From Daldinia sp. FL1419 (taxonomy: Eukaryota; Ascomycota; Sordariomycetes; Xylariales; Hypoxylaceae), in contig MU623438.1 of the NCBI GenBank assembly GCA_025201765.1, positions 1 through 64,000 of the forward strand: a stretch of 64,000 bases of DNA. Reading direction: 5' to 3'. Position 1 is the stretch's first letter, and each line of letters begins with the position of its first letter. Position numbers and translations under genes: made by a program. The notes beneath the pieces are model-generated. The model was not told the origin of the DNA, searched no databases, and saw only the letters and a program-made list of their open reading frames with translations. Shown here one piece after another: positions 1 through 12,538 of the stretch.

Positions 1-106
1 AAAATAAATAAATATAAAAATATTAATTTTTTATTTTTTTTTTTTTTTTTTTTATAATATTTTATTAAATAAATAAATTATTTTTTTTTTTTTTTTTTTA
101 TTTTTT

Positions 107-148
<42 letters not shown>

Positions 149-421
149 TAGTGAAATTTTATTAGTCTAGCATCCCAACATACAGGCCACCTAATTGAAG
201 GTTCAACAACTAATAAATCGCGAGCGGTCAACTTCTCCTTAAAGGTTTTTCTTTTTCGGAAGTTCTCCACTAATCAATTAAGATCGGGAAAAGACAGGAA
301 AAGACAAGCATGTCTTCGTTGTCATATTATTTATAGTACATATTATTAATAATTTATTTTTCAAGTTATTTTAAGAGGTAGTTATCAAACTCACCTTTCA
401 AATGACTAGAACCGCACCACT
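1..421. repeat. A/T homopolymer tract at the left edge
   Basis: Bases 1-146 are almost only A and T: T-runs around 32-53 and 80-99, then an A-run of about 32 bases ending at 146. The T-runs and the A-run could pair as a long hairpin. Such tracts often mark low-complexity isochore ends or assembly joins. From 147 to 421 the sequence is ordinary and probably holds the 5' region of the next gene. The short minus-strand frame here is mostly F and K runs and I do not regard it as a gene. Confidence 0.8.
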
Positions 422-2369
422 ATGAAATGCCCCTCGATCAATTCGCTAGGCCGTTTTGCCATCAACAGATCATGGACATGTTCCAATTGCCATGCTCAAC
501 TATTCTTAACTCGTCTTAGATCAACACAACGTTCAGTTACGAGACACTATACGACCGGTCCCTCAGGGTATTCGAGAAAAACGCATAGACCTCCAAAGAC
601 AAGAGTCACCGTACTGACAGCTGCTGCTACGGCTGCGGCCGGGGCAGGCGTCTTAGCGTTTACCGACGACATTAAAGCTGGATACGATGCTACAGAACGT
701 TCGGGGAGAGTTGCGGCAGCACTGGCATTATGCATTAACGAGTACGTTCTAGTCATACCTACCATCCATACGAACCAAATATATATATGTATATATGTAT
801 ATACAGTTGAGTACTTGAAAAACTGACCGCCCCTAGTTACCGAACTTCCTTAAACCAACGTGACCAGACCGAAGATCCTGATGAAAAAGACCATATACTA
901 AGAGGATGCCACAAGAGGTGTGCCGATCGGACACTTAAGGTGCTCGAGAAGAATGGAGGTATATTTATTAAACTTGGGCAGCACTTGGTAATTCTTCATG
1001 CATACCTCACAGTGGCACACGATGTAAGAACTTCAGCTAACTCCCGCGACAGAGTGCCATGACTTATCTATTACCGCGCGAATGGACCGATACGTTTATT
1101 CCACTACAAGACAAATGCCCGGTATCCTCGTTCCAGTCGATCGAGGAAATGTTTCGTGCTGATACGGGTGAAGAGCTTAAAGACTATTTCTCTGAATTCT
1201 CGGAAGAACCAATAGGGGCTGCTTCTCTTGCCCAAGTCCACTTAGCAACGGTAAAGGAAAATGGCCAAAAGGTCGCCGTGAAGGTTCAACACCCAGGTTT
1301 GGCGCAATGGGCGCCTCTCGATTTGGCCTTAACCAAGTTTACTTTCTCGACCTTAAAGAAATGGTTCCCCGAGTACGATCTAGAGTGGTTATCCTCCGAG
1401 ATGGAGGTTTCTCTACCTCAGGAGCTTGACTTTCAGCTCGAAGCTGCGAATGCGATTCGAACGCAGAAATACTTCGAGCAACTCCCCGAACTGCCACTTG
1501 TAATTCCCGAAGTTCTCTGGGCGAAGAAGCGAATCCTGGTCATGCGGAACGAATCAGGCCATCGACTCGACGATCTAGAATACTTGGACTCAAATCATAT
1601 TGACCGGGACGAAGTCTCCGCCACATTAGCCCGAATCTTTAACGAGATGATTTTCGGTAAGGGTGCGCCCCTACACTGCGATCCGCACGGTGGCAATCTC
1701 GCTATCCGGAAGGCAACGCGTCGAAGACGACGGGGTGCCAACTTCGAAATCATCATATACGACCACGGACTATACCGGGATATTCCCGAGAGTTTACAAC
1801 GCTCTTACGCCAAGATGTGGCTAGCGATTATAGATGGAGACATGCCTTCGATGAAGCGGTACGCCCACGAGGTAGCTGGTATCACGGATGAGCAGTTTCC
1901 TCTCTTTGCAAGTGCCATTACGGGTCGCGATTACACTGTTGTTAAATCGTCCATCTTGAAGCCACGGTCGGACGAAGAGAAGAAGACTATGGGTGATGCG
2001 TTACAAGAAGGGCTACTTTCGGATCTCGTAACCATGCTCGGACAAGTACCACGGATCATCCTTCTCATCCTGAAGACAAACGACCTGACACGCAGTCTCG
2101 ATGAAAACCTACATACCCGCCAAGGTCCAATGCGGAGCTTTATGATTCTGGCCCGGTACTGCGCACGCACAGTATTCCGCGAGAAAGTCGAGGAAATTCG
2201 GGAACAACCTGGTACGCTGCTCTGGCCGGGTAATGCGTTGCGTTTTATGGCCGCGTGGGTGGGATACCTGCGTGTAGAGCTGAAACTGGAAGTCTTCGAG
2301 CTGTGGCTTACGATCAAGAGAGTGGTGGGTATGAATACGATTCACTACGGGAGCACTGTATCATTATAA
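422..2369 (+). CDS. ABC1/ADCK (UbiB) family atypical kinase, mitochondrial
   Basis: Three exons: 422-741, 837-987 and 1053-2369, giving 595 residues with phases that agree at both joins. The first join restores an LCINDYR motif typical of the ADCK1/Mcp2 (Cqd2) branch. Visible UbiB-family marks are KLGQ (residues 152-155), the alanine-rich loop GAASLAQ (about 212-218) that replaces a glycine loop, the AVK lysine (234), the catalytic-loop DPHGGN (367-372) and the DHG metal-binding aspartate (394). The N-terminus is rich in R, S and T and is followed by an Ala-rich hydrophobic stretch, fitting a mitochondrial presequence plus an inner-membrane segment. Family knowledge: yeast Cqd1/Cqd2 affect coenzyme Q and lipid distribution in mitochondria. 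Assignment to the Mcp2/Cqd2 subgroup is inference; membership of the ABC1 family is firm. Confidence 0.9.
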
Positions 2370-3656
2370 ATAATGTTCACCACTACTACATCATAATACT
2401 TGTATTACGCGGAGGGGTGGCATGTCTATTCTACTTTAGAATCGAAACCTTTTTTTTGTTTCGCATGACCGAACGAGCTACGGGTGGCTGGATACCTTGA
2501 TAGATCGATAGATAGACAGAAGGGGGACCACGAGCATTAGGCGGCGTCGAGGGGTGGGTGGTTGAATACGACTTTAATGAGACGCATGTGAGTGATATAT
2601 ATACGCTAAGATTCGGCTTCAAGAAGATGGATTTCATAACATATGTCGTCTACCCCCGATATCATATATTATCAGCCTCCTTGATACAACATATCCATAC
2701 CATTGTGTGTCATAGGCACAGCGATATCTCCTAAGCTATAGGACATTTAATTTACGTCAACTACCTAAGGACACATTGGCTGGTATTATAAATCCCAAGA
2801 TTGAAAACCATTCAAAGCCAATCGCGCAAGTAGAAATACAAATAGACACATCCAGAGACAAAATAATGCCCGAGTTTGTGTAGGTATACGCAACGATGTT
2901 TGATTTAGTCTAGTCTATAGGTCATAATACCTGGCAGGTACCTACCTACATATCAACACGCCCTCCCAACCAGCCGCAGTCACATCCGCATCTTCGCAGC
3001 GTAAACATATATGATACACCCTCCCATTGGGCCAACGTAGCCCCCAAGATCGTTCAGCGCCCCAGACATCCGGGTAGCCCCGGCTGAGATATGGCCATTC
3101 GTCAAATGCTAGGTCTATAAGCAAGAACCCGTGTGGATAGATCGCAACAGGAGTTGGCATAGCTGACACCGCTGTGGCATCCTTTAGACTGCGTACCTTC
3201 AGAAATAGCTACCTACCTACAATAGGTACTTATACTTATACCTATGCGAAATTCGTGTCCCAGTTTTTCTCATGTTCCTGGATCATGTTCAATAGAGTTC
3301 TGCGCTCCTAGAGTCGAATGACATCTATGCGGCCAGGGGGCCAGAGTAACACTTGAGATATCCCACAGTTTCATATAAAGATGAGGCAAGCTATCACCGA
3401 GAAGGGCAAACGCGAGGGTAGGCACGAAAATTATTTATTTAATTAGTAGAATGAGCTTTCTGTCCTTCTAGGCCTAATGGTCTGCAAATACGCCGGTGGT
3501 GCAGACTTGGCATCGCTATTGATGTAATTTTATTCTCGTGATGTGTTGCAGTAAGGTAGTCTTTCCTCCCAAAAGCAGAAAAATCCATAACCACCAATCC
3601 AACGCAGGTAAATTCCCGTAAGGTGAGGGCAAACCTGCAGCCCGATAGCCTTGCTA
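2370..3656. other. Intergenic, no supported gene
   Basis: About 1.3 kb after the kinase stop. Two minus-strand frames occur (2942-3169 and 3439-3726). The first has a protein-like composition but no recognisable domain, no partner exon I could find and no conserved motif, so I leave both out. Short TACCTACC runs occur near 2936-2950 and 3210-3240. Confidence 0.6.
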
Positions 3657-4246
3657 TCAACAGCGGATTACTTCTGCGCGACAGAAAACTATATTGTCGC
3701 ACTGGCTTTCCGCATCGTAAATGCATAATATAGCAGCGGTAGTCTTCCGTATTCTGTTATTGTGACTAATGTGTGTGTTCTGCGTTGCGTGATCGGGACA
3801 GTAGATGGCGCCATTTACTCGTTCGTCGTACGTTGTTGTGCTAGTTGCATTTTCGCTAGTAAAAAGTTCGCCAATTCTCGGTTTAATAAAAGGGGTATCA
3901 AGTCCAATTCCATGTTCCAATCGCCGGTACGTCATCGCTAAGATCTCTCTCCACAGATCCCTCCCAAAATGCTTCTCGCTAATAACCATAGGCTGACAGC
4001 TTAGCGGCCACCCCACCTCCAGCTGGAACTTGAACTTGAACTCGACGAGACGGTGTGAGTGCTAGTGTCGCTGCGATCGCTGTCTACGCTGGTGCGCTTC
4101 TCGGGTTGAGGTGAGGGTGACCGGCGCAAATAAGTTGGTAGGTATGTAGAGGTAGGGCTTAGCGGCTCGGGTGAAGTCTGACGCGTCTGGAACGACTTCT
4201 GAATTTGCTTGCACAGGTGTGCGGACATGGTATAGGTGGGCGACAT
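3657..4246 (-). CDS. Putative small serine-rich protein (uncertain model)
   Basis: Candidate two-exon gene. Exon 1 starts at ATG 4228 (or 4246) and ends at 4017. A 56-base intron, 4016-3961, has GTGGGG and GGGAG ends. Exon 2 runs from 3960 to the stop at 3657, giving about 171 residues. The first half is rich in S, P, T and R and ends in a run of serines. The second half contains a more ordered-looking stretch with DLWREILAMTYRRLEHGIG. Upstream of the start on the coding strand lies a pyrimidine-rich tract (complement of the GA tract at 4411-4440), common in fungal core promoters. I do not recognise the family. The donor is not a strong consensus and the C-terminal part may be non-coding, so the model could be wrong. 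Confidence 0.35.
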
Positions 4247-6836
4247 GTTGGTATGGGTGACGGTAGAGGAGCTCGTGACCTCGAGACCTCGAGTTTAAAT
4301 ATAGGGTCGACTGTCGAATCTAAGAAGAGAATTTCTCGCCAAACGTTGCGAGGCAGCGCGGTTTGTAAGGTGGTGATACACTTATGCGCTAGGTGAAGTA
4401 GGTATAGCCAAGAAGAGAGAGGGAGAGAGAGAGAGAGAGGCTGTTAAGAGCTGCTGGCTTCTAGCTTAAGTACGAAAAGGAGCCGTTCGACAGAAGCTTG
4501 GCGGTATGGGTGTTGTGTTGAGAAGGGAAGTCGATAGATAGATGAGATGTTAAGACAATTATCTATGGGAAAGACTAGAGAAGGAAAGAGGAAAATGGAA
4601 CAGGTATGGGGGGAGCAGGGGAACTTTATTTGCCTGTAGTGGGATTAAATAAATCCTATTAAATAATATATGTATTCCCAAAATAGAAATAGAAACACTT
4701 GTGATCTATTAACTAGTGACTATCGTAGAACATGGGAACGTACCTGAACGTGGAGCATGGAAGTGTAGAGTCAGAAGAGCGAACAATACCTCAGCTACCT
4801 AACTACATGCACCTAAGGTTAGTAGGTAGGTAGGTAGCTGTTTGTAACTGATGCATTGAAGATTAGTGGAAATCTACCAGGTAGGTACTTCTACCTTCAA
4901 AGGCACAGCCTGTCAGTTTGCACGTAAATAAATAGGGTATATGTAGTAGGTAGAACAGAAAATAACAACATTCCCCTGAGTGAATAGAAACGGGACGAGA
5001 GGGCAGCCAATTGCTATCTACAGTTGGTTCAGTGGTGTTTAGTCGGCTGTGGTTACTACCGGGTGTCCCCGCTAAATCAGGTCACCACACCCCTAAAATG
5101 GCTACTACCAGACCTCCTGACGAATCAGAAATCGCCTAATTCACATTACACAGCATTTTGACGAACCTTATGTGACTCTGTACAACTCTGTATGAGCTGA
5201 TCTGATCGTACGACCACACCACCTGGAAGTTCCCTTCCCGGTTAATTCGTATTCCACCGCCTACATGAGGTAGCTACCTACCTACCTACTGCCTGCCTAC
5301 CTACCTGCCTGCCTACCTTATCAGCATATCCACAACCAACTGACAACAATTGTTACCTCCAAGAAAAAAAAGAGAAAAAAAAGTATTTGTAAGTTGCGCG
5401 ATTCTCGCCGTTGATGAGCAAACACTCTACCTTTAGCTTCCAACTCAGCTTCCGTTTCACAACCTGGGGCGGGTATTTACCTATTTAAAGTACCCCTGTA
5501 TGGAGGTATACTGCATAGGAATACAGGATTATAGGACCTGGGATTGGATGGATGCTTTAGACACTGCACGCGACCACACGATACCACTATTCAGCATCTA
5601 GAAGGTTGAATAGGTTGCCTTATTTGTATAATCGGTAGTTGTCAACAACTTCTATTTCAGCAGGTAGATAAATGCATACCTACCTTACGTACCAAGGTAC
5701 TATATACTTACTTCACCTCCCCGATCCAGCCCTTCAGGCATAATAATATGCCGCCGGCCTAGAGGTCGGTTGTCGGGATACGTCATCCCGTACTAAATTG
5801 AAGCCATCGCCAAATTTTCAACTTCCCTTAAGGCTATCCAGATAAAATTGCCTAACAGCTTCCAATGTTTACAAATCAACTTTCTATCATATACACGTGT
5901 GTGTAATGCACGTATCCAGGTGGTTTGGGTACCTATATATTATGTACTTAACTAGGTATATAAGAGCCTCATCCCACATCATTAGTTCTGTACGATAACT
6001 ACCTACCTATGGAAAGGGACTAGGATGCGTAAGGAAAGGTATACGGGGAACACATGAGTAAATTGGTATGTTTTCCCGCTTGTCTAACTAATAATTGTGA
6101 TACATAGGTAGTTTATATTGCGGCGTGGTGGCATTAGTTGCGGTATACTCAACATCAAGTTAGCGGAATAAGTCTAGTCAACTAATAATATATTCAACTA
6201 TAAGGTTTTAAAAAGCTTCATATTACTATAATATGGCGGGAACGCCATAATTCAAGTCTAACTCAGATTTTTCCCTAAGTCCTGTAATTATTCATCCTAT
6301 TTATTATTATTTCTTTTTTTGCCTTACTACTGCGTATTAAGTATTACAGAATATTAAAAAGCAATTGTGCCATGACTCCAAATCAAAGGAGACCTTACCA
6401 CAGAAAATGCTGTATAAACCCGAAGACGATAATCGGAAAGTCAGTAAGTGGTACGGTCGTCGGTCGTACAATCGTACGGCTCGTATAACACCATTTACCA
6501 CGGCAATCTTTCGGAAAGGTGCTCTATCCAATGCCTTCGATAAAAGACGGAAGACTAGAAGCACACTGCCCATGACCCCCTATTGACGATTCACATCTCA
6601 ACGTGGGGTGACTATCGTCCAGAAACCTGACGACTTCGCGACATGCGGTGTTGGTGGCGATAAGGAGAAATAAGGGTACCGAGAGTGCGCTATTCGGCCC
6701 TTACAGAGATCTACTACATGGCTGTCTCAAATACACATTGGAATTATACGCCATCGGATGAATACGACGAAATTATCTACTCCGTTCTGAGTACCTACGG
6801 TGAATAGACAGGCGTAAAGATACAATTCGCCGCACG
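4247..6836. other. Gene-poor intergenic region with GA and TACC/GGTA tracts
   Basis: About 2.6 kb with no frame I can support. It holds a GA microsatellite at about 4411-4440, a GTAGGTAGG run at 4821-4840, and a TACC/TGCC run at about 5271-5320. Overlapping 70-80 codon frames near 6337-6586 on both strands have no visible domain and are likely chance. Confidence 0.6.
5271..5320. repeat. TACC/TGCC tetranucleotide run
   Basis: Imperfect tandem tetramer of TACC with TGCC variants, about 50 bases long. It is the longest example here of a GGTA/TACC motif scattered through most gaps of the window. Confidence 0.8.
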
Positions 6837-8171
6837 CTATCTCCCGGTCTGCTGCGTATACGGAAACGGCTTCCACAGCGCTTTGACGCCGAACCACCAC
6901 AGCTCATCTTGCCAAGTATTCCAGTAGTGGCCGCCGAACGGCGTGATCCGCGACATGAACCTGATATTCAGGGAGTCCAGCGCCGCTTGCAAGTCCCGGC
7001 CGGCATCGAAGACGGAGTCGTACAATCCGTACGCGACAAACAGCCCCTTTTTCGCCAGCGCGGGGTTCGCCGCTAGCGCCGCCTCGTCGACGTACGGCGC
7101 GTCCGTCGCGGGCGAGAACATCCCAAACCAGTCGAAGTAATCTGTCGCGTTGACGTACATCTCGTACGTGAGCCGGCCGCCCCAAGATAGGCCCGCGAAG
7201 GCCCGGCACGAAGGCGTGGCGCATACGTCGAGGTGCTCTTCGACCCACGGGAACAGGTGCTTCTGGTAGTTGTCGCGGATATGGTCCGAGCTCGGCAGCG
7301 CCCACGTGGTCGACATGTTTCCCATGATGAAGCGCGGCAAGCTATCGTCGAGGTTGTAAAATGACGGCATGACTACGACCGTGGGCTCGATGTGCCCCGC
7401 CGCGATCAAGTTGTCCATGATGCTAGACATGCGGCCTAGATTTTCCCAATCGTTACCGTTGCCCCCGGCTCCGTGCGACAGGTACAGGAGCGGGTATTTC
7501 TTCCCTTCTACCCTGCCGTACTCCGCCGGGAGGTAAAGCCCGAAGTGATGCAAGTCCGGCTCCGGGTGGATTGACCCCGGCGATGTGTAATTGACGGATT
7601 TTATAGTACCCCGGAATTCTGCGGGGGCGGGAAGCGCGTAGTCGAAGTTCGCGCTTATGTCGTCGGTGCCCTGAAACCTCTCATCGTATGGTACCTGGAA
7701 GCTAGATGCTACTTGGTCCCCTTGGACGTTCTGGAAAGGAGGTAGGTCTGGGTCGGTAACAAGTTGGCCGGTGACGATACTGCAGTTCGGCGCGAAGTCG
7801 CAGTCGATTAAGTACGCGTAGCTGTAGATTCCTGACGGAAAGGGTGTGGTATACGTCCATACGCCCTCCCCTTCGTTCGTCATTTCGTACGGCCATTGGT
7901 AGTCATCGGGTGTCTGCCCGAAGGCTACATAAAAGTCGCCGGGCTTATAGTCGTGAGGATCATACCATGCCCGGGTATTCAAAGTTGTGTGGAAATGATC
8001 TGAAAACGGCTGTAGTCCTCCGCCGATGAGCACACGGGTGGCTGTTGTGTTGATGTACTTGAAATCAACCTCGTAGCCGGTCGGGCCATTCTCCGTCTTC
8101 CGCACGGTAACTGAAGCAGATGCTCTCAGCGAGCAAAGCGCGAGCAAGCTAACAAGCCTTTTCACGATCAT
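6837..8171 (-). CDS. Secreted alpha/beta-hydrolase esterase (esterase D / CE1-like)
   Basis: Single exon, 444 residues. Residues 1-19 are a signal peptide: a basic start, a hydrophobic core and an ASA end. Residues about 40-150 form an N-terminal beta-sandwich region (GGLQPFSDHF, WTYTTPFPSGIYSYAYLID) like the N domain of enterochelin-esterase and CE1 proteins. Residues about 200-435 are the PF00756 esterase fold. LYLSHGAGGNGNDW precedes the nucleophile elbow GLSWGG (Ser329). The candidate acid is Asp385 and the candidate base is His415 in FGGHYWNTW. Several N-x-T sites fit secretion. The likely role is removal of acyl groups, acetyl or feruloyl, from plant polysaccharide, although siderophore-ester hydrolysis is possible. 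The substrate is inference; the fold and triad are clear. Confidence 0.85.
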   Translation of the reverse strand: MIVKRLVSLLALCSLRASASVTVRKTENGPTGYEVDFKYINTTATRVLIGGGLQPFSDHFHTTLNTRAWYDPHDYKPGDFYVAFGQTPDDYQWPYEMTNEGEGVWTYTTPFPSGIYSYAYLIDCDFAPNCSIVTGQLVTDPDLPPFQNVQGDQVASSFQVPYDERFQGTDDISANFDYALPAPAEFRGTIKSVNYTSPGSIHPEPDLHHFGLYLPAEYGRVEGKKYPLLYLSHGAGGNGNDWENLGRMSSIMDNLIAAGHIEPTVVVMPSFYNLDDSLPRFIMGNMSTTWALPSSDHIRDNYQKHLFPWVEEHLDVCATPSCRAFAGLSWGGRLTYEMYVNATDYFDWFGMFSPATDAPYVDEAALAANPALAKKGLFVAYGLYDSVFDAGRDLQAALDSLNIRFMSRITPFGGHYWNTWQDELWWFGVKALWKPFPYTQQTGR

Positions 8172-9102
8172 CTTGGCGTTTCGTGCATAGGGACGAGGTA
8201 AAAGCTAAGATAGCATGCCAACGCATCTATTCTTATAGTCCATATATTACCCTCGTGTGAACCTGAAGCCCTCGATGCCTGCTTGGCGTGGACGGAAATC
8301 ACCCGAAGGAAATCCGGATTCCGCAACTCAAAGCCGTCTTCCGAGATTCTATATCATGCATCGTGACGACTAACAGTCCCGATATTTTCGGGATTCTAGC
8401 CCAATCCCTGTGGCCATCTCGGCTGAATGCTCGTTAAAGCATGACTTTGAGGGGAATCCCCATGCCTGTCCTTCCGCAATGTCACCTTGCCTACCGGAGA
8501 CGCTTCTGTCTTGGTTTTCTCCACATTCCGTCTCCAATCTGATTAGGTCGGAATGCATTAATCCCCCAGTAGCTATAACGCTCTTTGGGATGTGGGCCTG
8601 GTATATAGATGACGATATATTGATACGAGGAGGGGCGGAAGCAACTCTATGCATGCGAAGTACGGTTCTACTAGTGACATATACTTGACTTGAATTTATA
8701 AGATATAAGACTTTAAGAAGAATCTAATACTAGCCTGGAGAGGCTTTTTATTCACTCCGCATATGTTTAAAGAAGGGTGTGTTCACTACCTAGGTGCTTA
8801 TATCATGAGAATAACATTAATCGTTAAATCGTAATGAAAATCATGAACCCAACATCTCTTAACATCAATTAATCCACACCCCGAATTTGGAAATATGCCT
8901 AATTCTAATATCCCGAAACGAAACAAAAACAAAAACCGAAAAAAAAAACCATAAGAAATACCATCGTAAGAGGATCTAACAAAAGACGCATAAATCGTAA
9001 CTCTTATCGCGTATCTCATCATGTTGTCGCCGGGAAGACTGTCAAGCCACACATGAAGTATCGCCAAAACTTCCTCTCTATCCGAATTATCGTTGTCGCA
9101 AA
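8172..9102. other. Intergenic, no supported gene
   Basis: Upstream of the esterase start and downstream of the DUF3824 stop. Frames at 8370-8688 overlap on both strands, and the 8798-9106 minus frame only extends past the end of the DUF3824 gene. None shows a domain. Confidence 0.6.
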
Positions 9103-12100
9103 TCATATATCTCTCAGCGCGTGTCCAAGTATATTCAGCAAACTACCTCCGGGCCGTAATATTCCCCCGATAGTTTGAGCCATGTCACTAACTAAAGCTG
9201 GATCCGGTTCACCGAACGTTCTCCACGCCCCGTGGATATGCCAGTCGTTGTCGTCACGAGGAAGATATTCAAAACTACCTTGCCTCGGAAGCCTGCCAAC
9301 GGTGCTATTGGTAGTTGCAAGTGGCCGACCAGAAGAGTCAAAACGGTCAGGTAGATACTCGATTTCGCTATCGTCGGAAACTGGCGAGTCATCACCGCGT
9401 ACTCTACGTCGTTGGACACGCGGTCGGTTAGAAGATACATCTGATCCTGATCGTCTCCGTAAATTTCGAGGTCGTTGGAGATGGGCTAATTCGTCTTCGA
9501 TCTCCTCCTCCGACCGTTCTCCCATTCGTCTGCGATGTCTTCTGAGGGTTCGGGAAGACTTTGGTGAAAGAGGTATGAATTTAACTTTAGGGGTGATAGG
9601 TTCTGCGTCAACACTTCTAGAATGGGGATTGGAAGAAGATAGGTGACTACGTTTTAAACCATCTGGGAACTTTGTTAGAAATTGCATCAAATGATAACTT
9701 GTTATGGATACTTCGTAATATGAGAGTAAACTCAAGGAGACGCACCCTGCTCAGTAGCCGTGCTCCGAGAGGCATCATGTTGGGATTGTATGTCACCAGA
9801 GCGTGGATGACTCACATTTTCTGGTCCTGTTAGGTTACCCGGGCCAGATGGTGGGGGCCCCGGAGGCGGGGATGGTAGATTCATTGGCGATACTCCTGCA
9901 TAGTCTTGGGGATTGTACGGTGGGTAGGGGTTATAGGCATTGACGCTGGGGGTTGACTGGTTTGGATGCTGCGTAAAGCCAGCTGGGCCAGTTGGAAGTG
10001 GCCCGGTAGGCCCGGTAGCGGGAGGAGGAGGATAATATGCACCACCTGAAGCATGGGGTGGGGATGGGGGTATCCCGGCGTGATAATCGTAATATGGGTC
10101 ATCCGGTGCTTCCTCTTCGTAACCTATTCTATGTTTTAGCTTAGGTAGGTAACATCAATCTGGAAACTCGTGGCTACGTACGCCTTCGTTCGCGATCACG
10201 GGAACGCCTAGCCTTACGTTTTTCCGTGTCTCGGTCTTCCCTGTCTAGCGATTTATCTCGGTTTACGTCTCTCGGTTTACCCTCTCGCTCCTTGCTCTTC
10301 TGACGATCGTGATACTTCTTGATACCTATTGCCGCTGCCGCGGTACCAATTCCTGCTGCGACGTCACGCAGTTTGCTACGGCTCCTTTTCTTGCGAGCCT
10401 CTCGATCGGACGTGGAAGGTGAACGCTGATTGTGTTTACGGCGGCGTCGTCGTTCCTCGGTAGCAGACTCGTAGCCCTCGATGGGCTCACTCCCGTACTC
10501 TACTCCGGGAACTACGGGAACCAGGCCTAATTCTCTATCAGCCGCAGAGTCCCGTGAATGCGAACGGCGACTTAGTGACCTGGAGCGGGATCGGCTTTTT
10601 GAATAGCCTCGATCTCTATCGTAGTACTCGTCATCTGGACTTCTATGACGTTCGCGTTCTTTCGACTCTTTCTTTTCCTTATGGCGTTCCCACAACTTTT
10701 CTGCGGCAGCACCAGTCAGACCAGCAGCCGCGATTTCGGCACCTAGGGAGTTAGCTATGCTGTCTCAACTAGGCGTTGGTTTTGGTCTTACCAGTTCTTA
10801 GACGAGATTTGGACCGAGATTTTCCCCTGGATTTGGATCTATAGTGTTTTACTAAGCCAGCAACAGCACTAATATATCTTGTCGTCAGTAATTGGACACT
10901 CGGTGACGATGAGTTGAGGGGAGACAAATAGTAATCCTGAGAAACCGCGAGAAGCTGGAATTAGAAAATCCGCGACTTACCTGGTTGCTAAAGCTGCTTT
11001 GGCCGCTTTAGACTTGGATTTGCTTCTGCTTCGGCCGCGGGTTGACCGGCTTCGAGAAGTCGAATATTCATCATCGGAATATCGTCGTCGTGAACGCCCA
11101 CGATTTGCCTCTTCTTTTTCGGCTTTATTATTTTGCATATACTTCAGTCCACCAGCGACAGCTAAAGCAGCAGCACCCTTCAAAATGTTAGTATTATACT
11201 ACGGCTTATCTAAACACGTTTAAGACTTACGATAGCCAACCCGGTTGTCAACCTACTGCGTGACTTGCTTCGGTGTCGGTGGCGGGAATAGTCGTCGTCA
11301 TAATCGTCTTCGTATCTGTCCTCATTTCGATCCTCGTATGCACTCTTCGCGCGACGAACGGCCTCGGTACCCAGAGCTCCTAAAGCCGCGCCAGCAAGAA
11401 CCTTGCGCCCTCTGTGCTCATGGTACTCGCCATTCTTGCCGCCACGGCCAGAGAGTAGGGCTGTAAGGCCGGCACCAGCAAGAGCGCCTTCGGCTATGTG
11501 TCGCTTTTTGTGATGGTCAGAGCTAGAGCTACGTTCTCTTGTTATAATTGTCCTTTTAATATAATAGTCCTCATCGTAGCCGTCACTTTCGTATTGTCGC
11601 TCGTCACGGCGCCTTCGGTCTTCCCGACGGTAATGATAATCTTCCTCCTCTCGGGGTTCTGGACGAGGAGCGACCTGTCGACGCTCGTCCCTTAAGACGA
11701 TATATGTCGGCTCCTGTCGTGGGAGTACAACGGGCGCGGGGGCGGGGGCTTCGTGGATAACAACCTTTTGTTCAGGGAATTTTTGGCGAATAACAACGGG
11801 CGCCGGCGGAGGAGATGGTGCCGCGTAATACTCGACTTCCTTCCTGTATCGCTCGATCTCGGCATCATGATGGTCATGATGATCATGATGATCCCTATCT
11901 ACTTCGACACGGCGCTCAATCACGAGGTCCCGCTCCCGTTCCCGCTCCCGCTCCCGCTCCCTGTAATCACGAGAATCTTCTCTATACTCGTCGGTTTTCT
12001 GCTTGACTTGTAATTCACCATCCGCTTCTTCGCGTATAATACGTTTCTCGACGCGAACATCTTCCCGGATGTCTTCCCAAGGATAAGACCGACGTTCCCA

Positions 12101-12538
12101 ATAATTTTCACGGGGTGACGGGGACGATGTCTTAATTTCCTCATAAACTTTGGTACGAGAGTGCCTCTCGGGATAATGGTCTCGATCGACATCACGTTCT
12201 CGCTCGTATTCGACGGTTCTATATCGGTCATGAGAATCGACGGCTGATCTGGGTCGCTCGGGATAAGAAGTTCTTTCGACCCGGCGATCTATTTCTACCA
12301 CCTCGCCAGGCGAGCGACCGGCATGGGAATGAGAATGAGAATGAGAGTGTGAATGAGAGTGTCTCGATTTGTGGTCATCGTCTTCTTCAAAGCGTTCGAT
12401 GCGATCCCGCTCAACAACTTTACCTCCACCTCCTACTTTATATCGCCTCACCGTTGTAGTTTTGTATCTCTCATCATCTGACGAAGGGCTTTCTTCTCTT
12501 GTGTAGCGCACATCGCGCTCACGGTAAACTTGGGACAT
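9103..12538 (-). CDS. DUF3824-domain protein, disordered RS/DE-rich
   Basis: Six exons on the minus strand: 12538-11231, 11177-10981, 10838-10792, 10742-10182, 10123-9746 and 9662-9103. Together they give 1016 residues, with every junction in phase and clear GTAAGT-type donors. The protein starts MSQVYRERDVRY and is dominated by charged Arg/Asp/Glu/Ser runs, with an HS-repeat near residue 70. Short glycine/alanine-rich segments recur: EGALAGAGLTALLSGRGG, VLAGAALGALGTEAV, GAAALAVAGGLKYM, GAEIAAAGLTGAAAEKLW and DVAAGIGTAAAAIGIKKY. They resemble glycine zippers separated by RSRSRS stretches. This alternation is the hallmark of fungal DUF3824 (PF12868) proteins. After a PPPPATGPTGPLP-type proline-rich stretch, the C-terminus carries a DDSEIEYLPDRFD-like acidic segment. 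Function is unknown in the family. A membrane- or septum-associated scaffold is possible but is inference. The unspliced frames look like several genes; splicing shows one. Confidence 0.85.

Noticed and set aside
9182..9646. + strand frame of 154 codons
   Set aside because: Antisense to the last exon of the DUF3824 gene, which has consistent splicing and codon phase on the minus strand.
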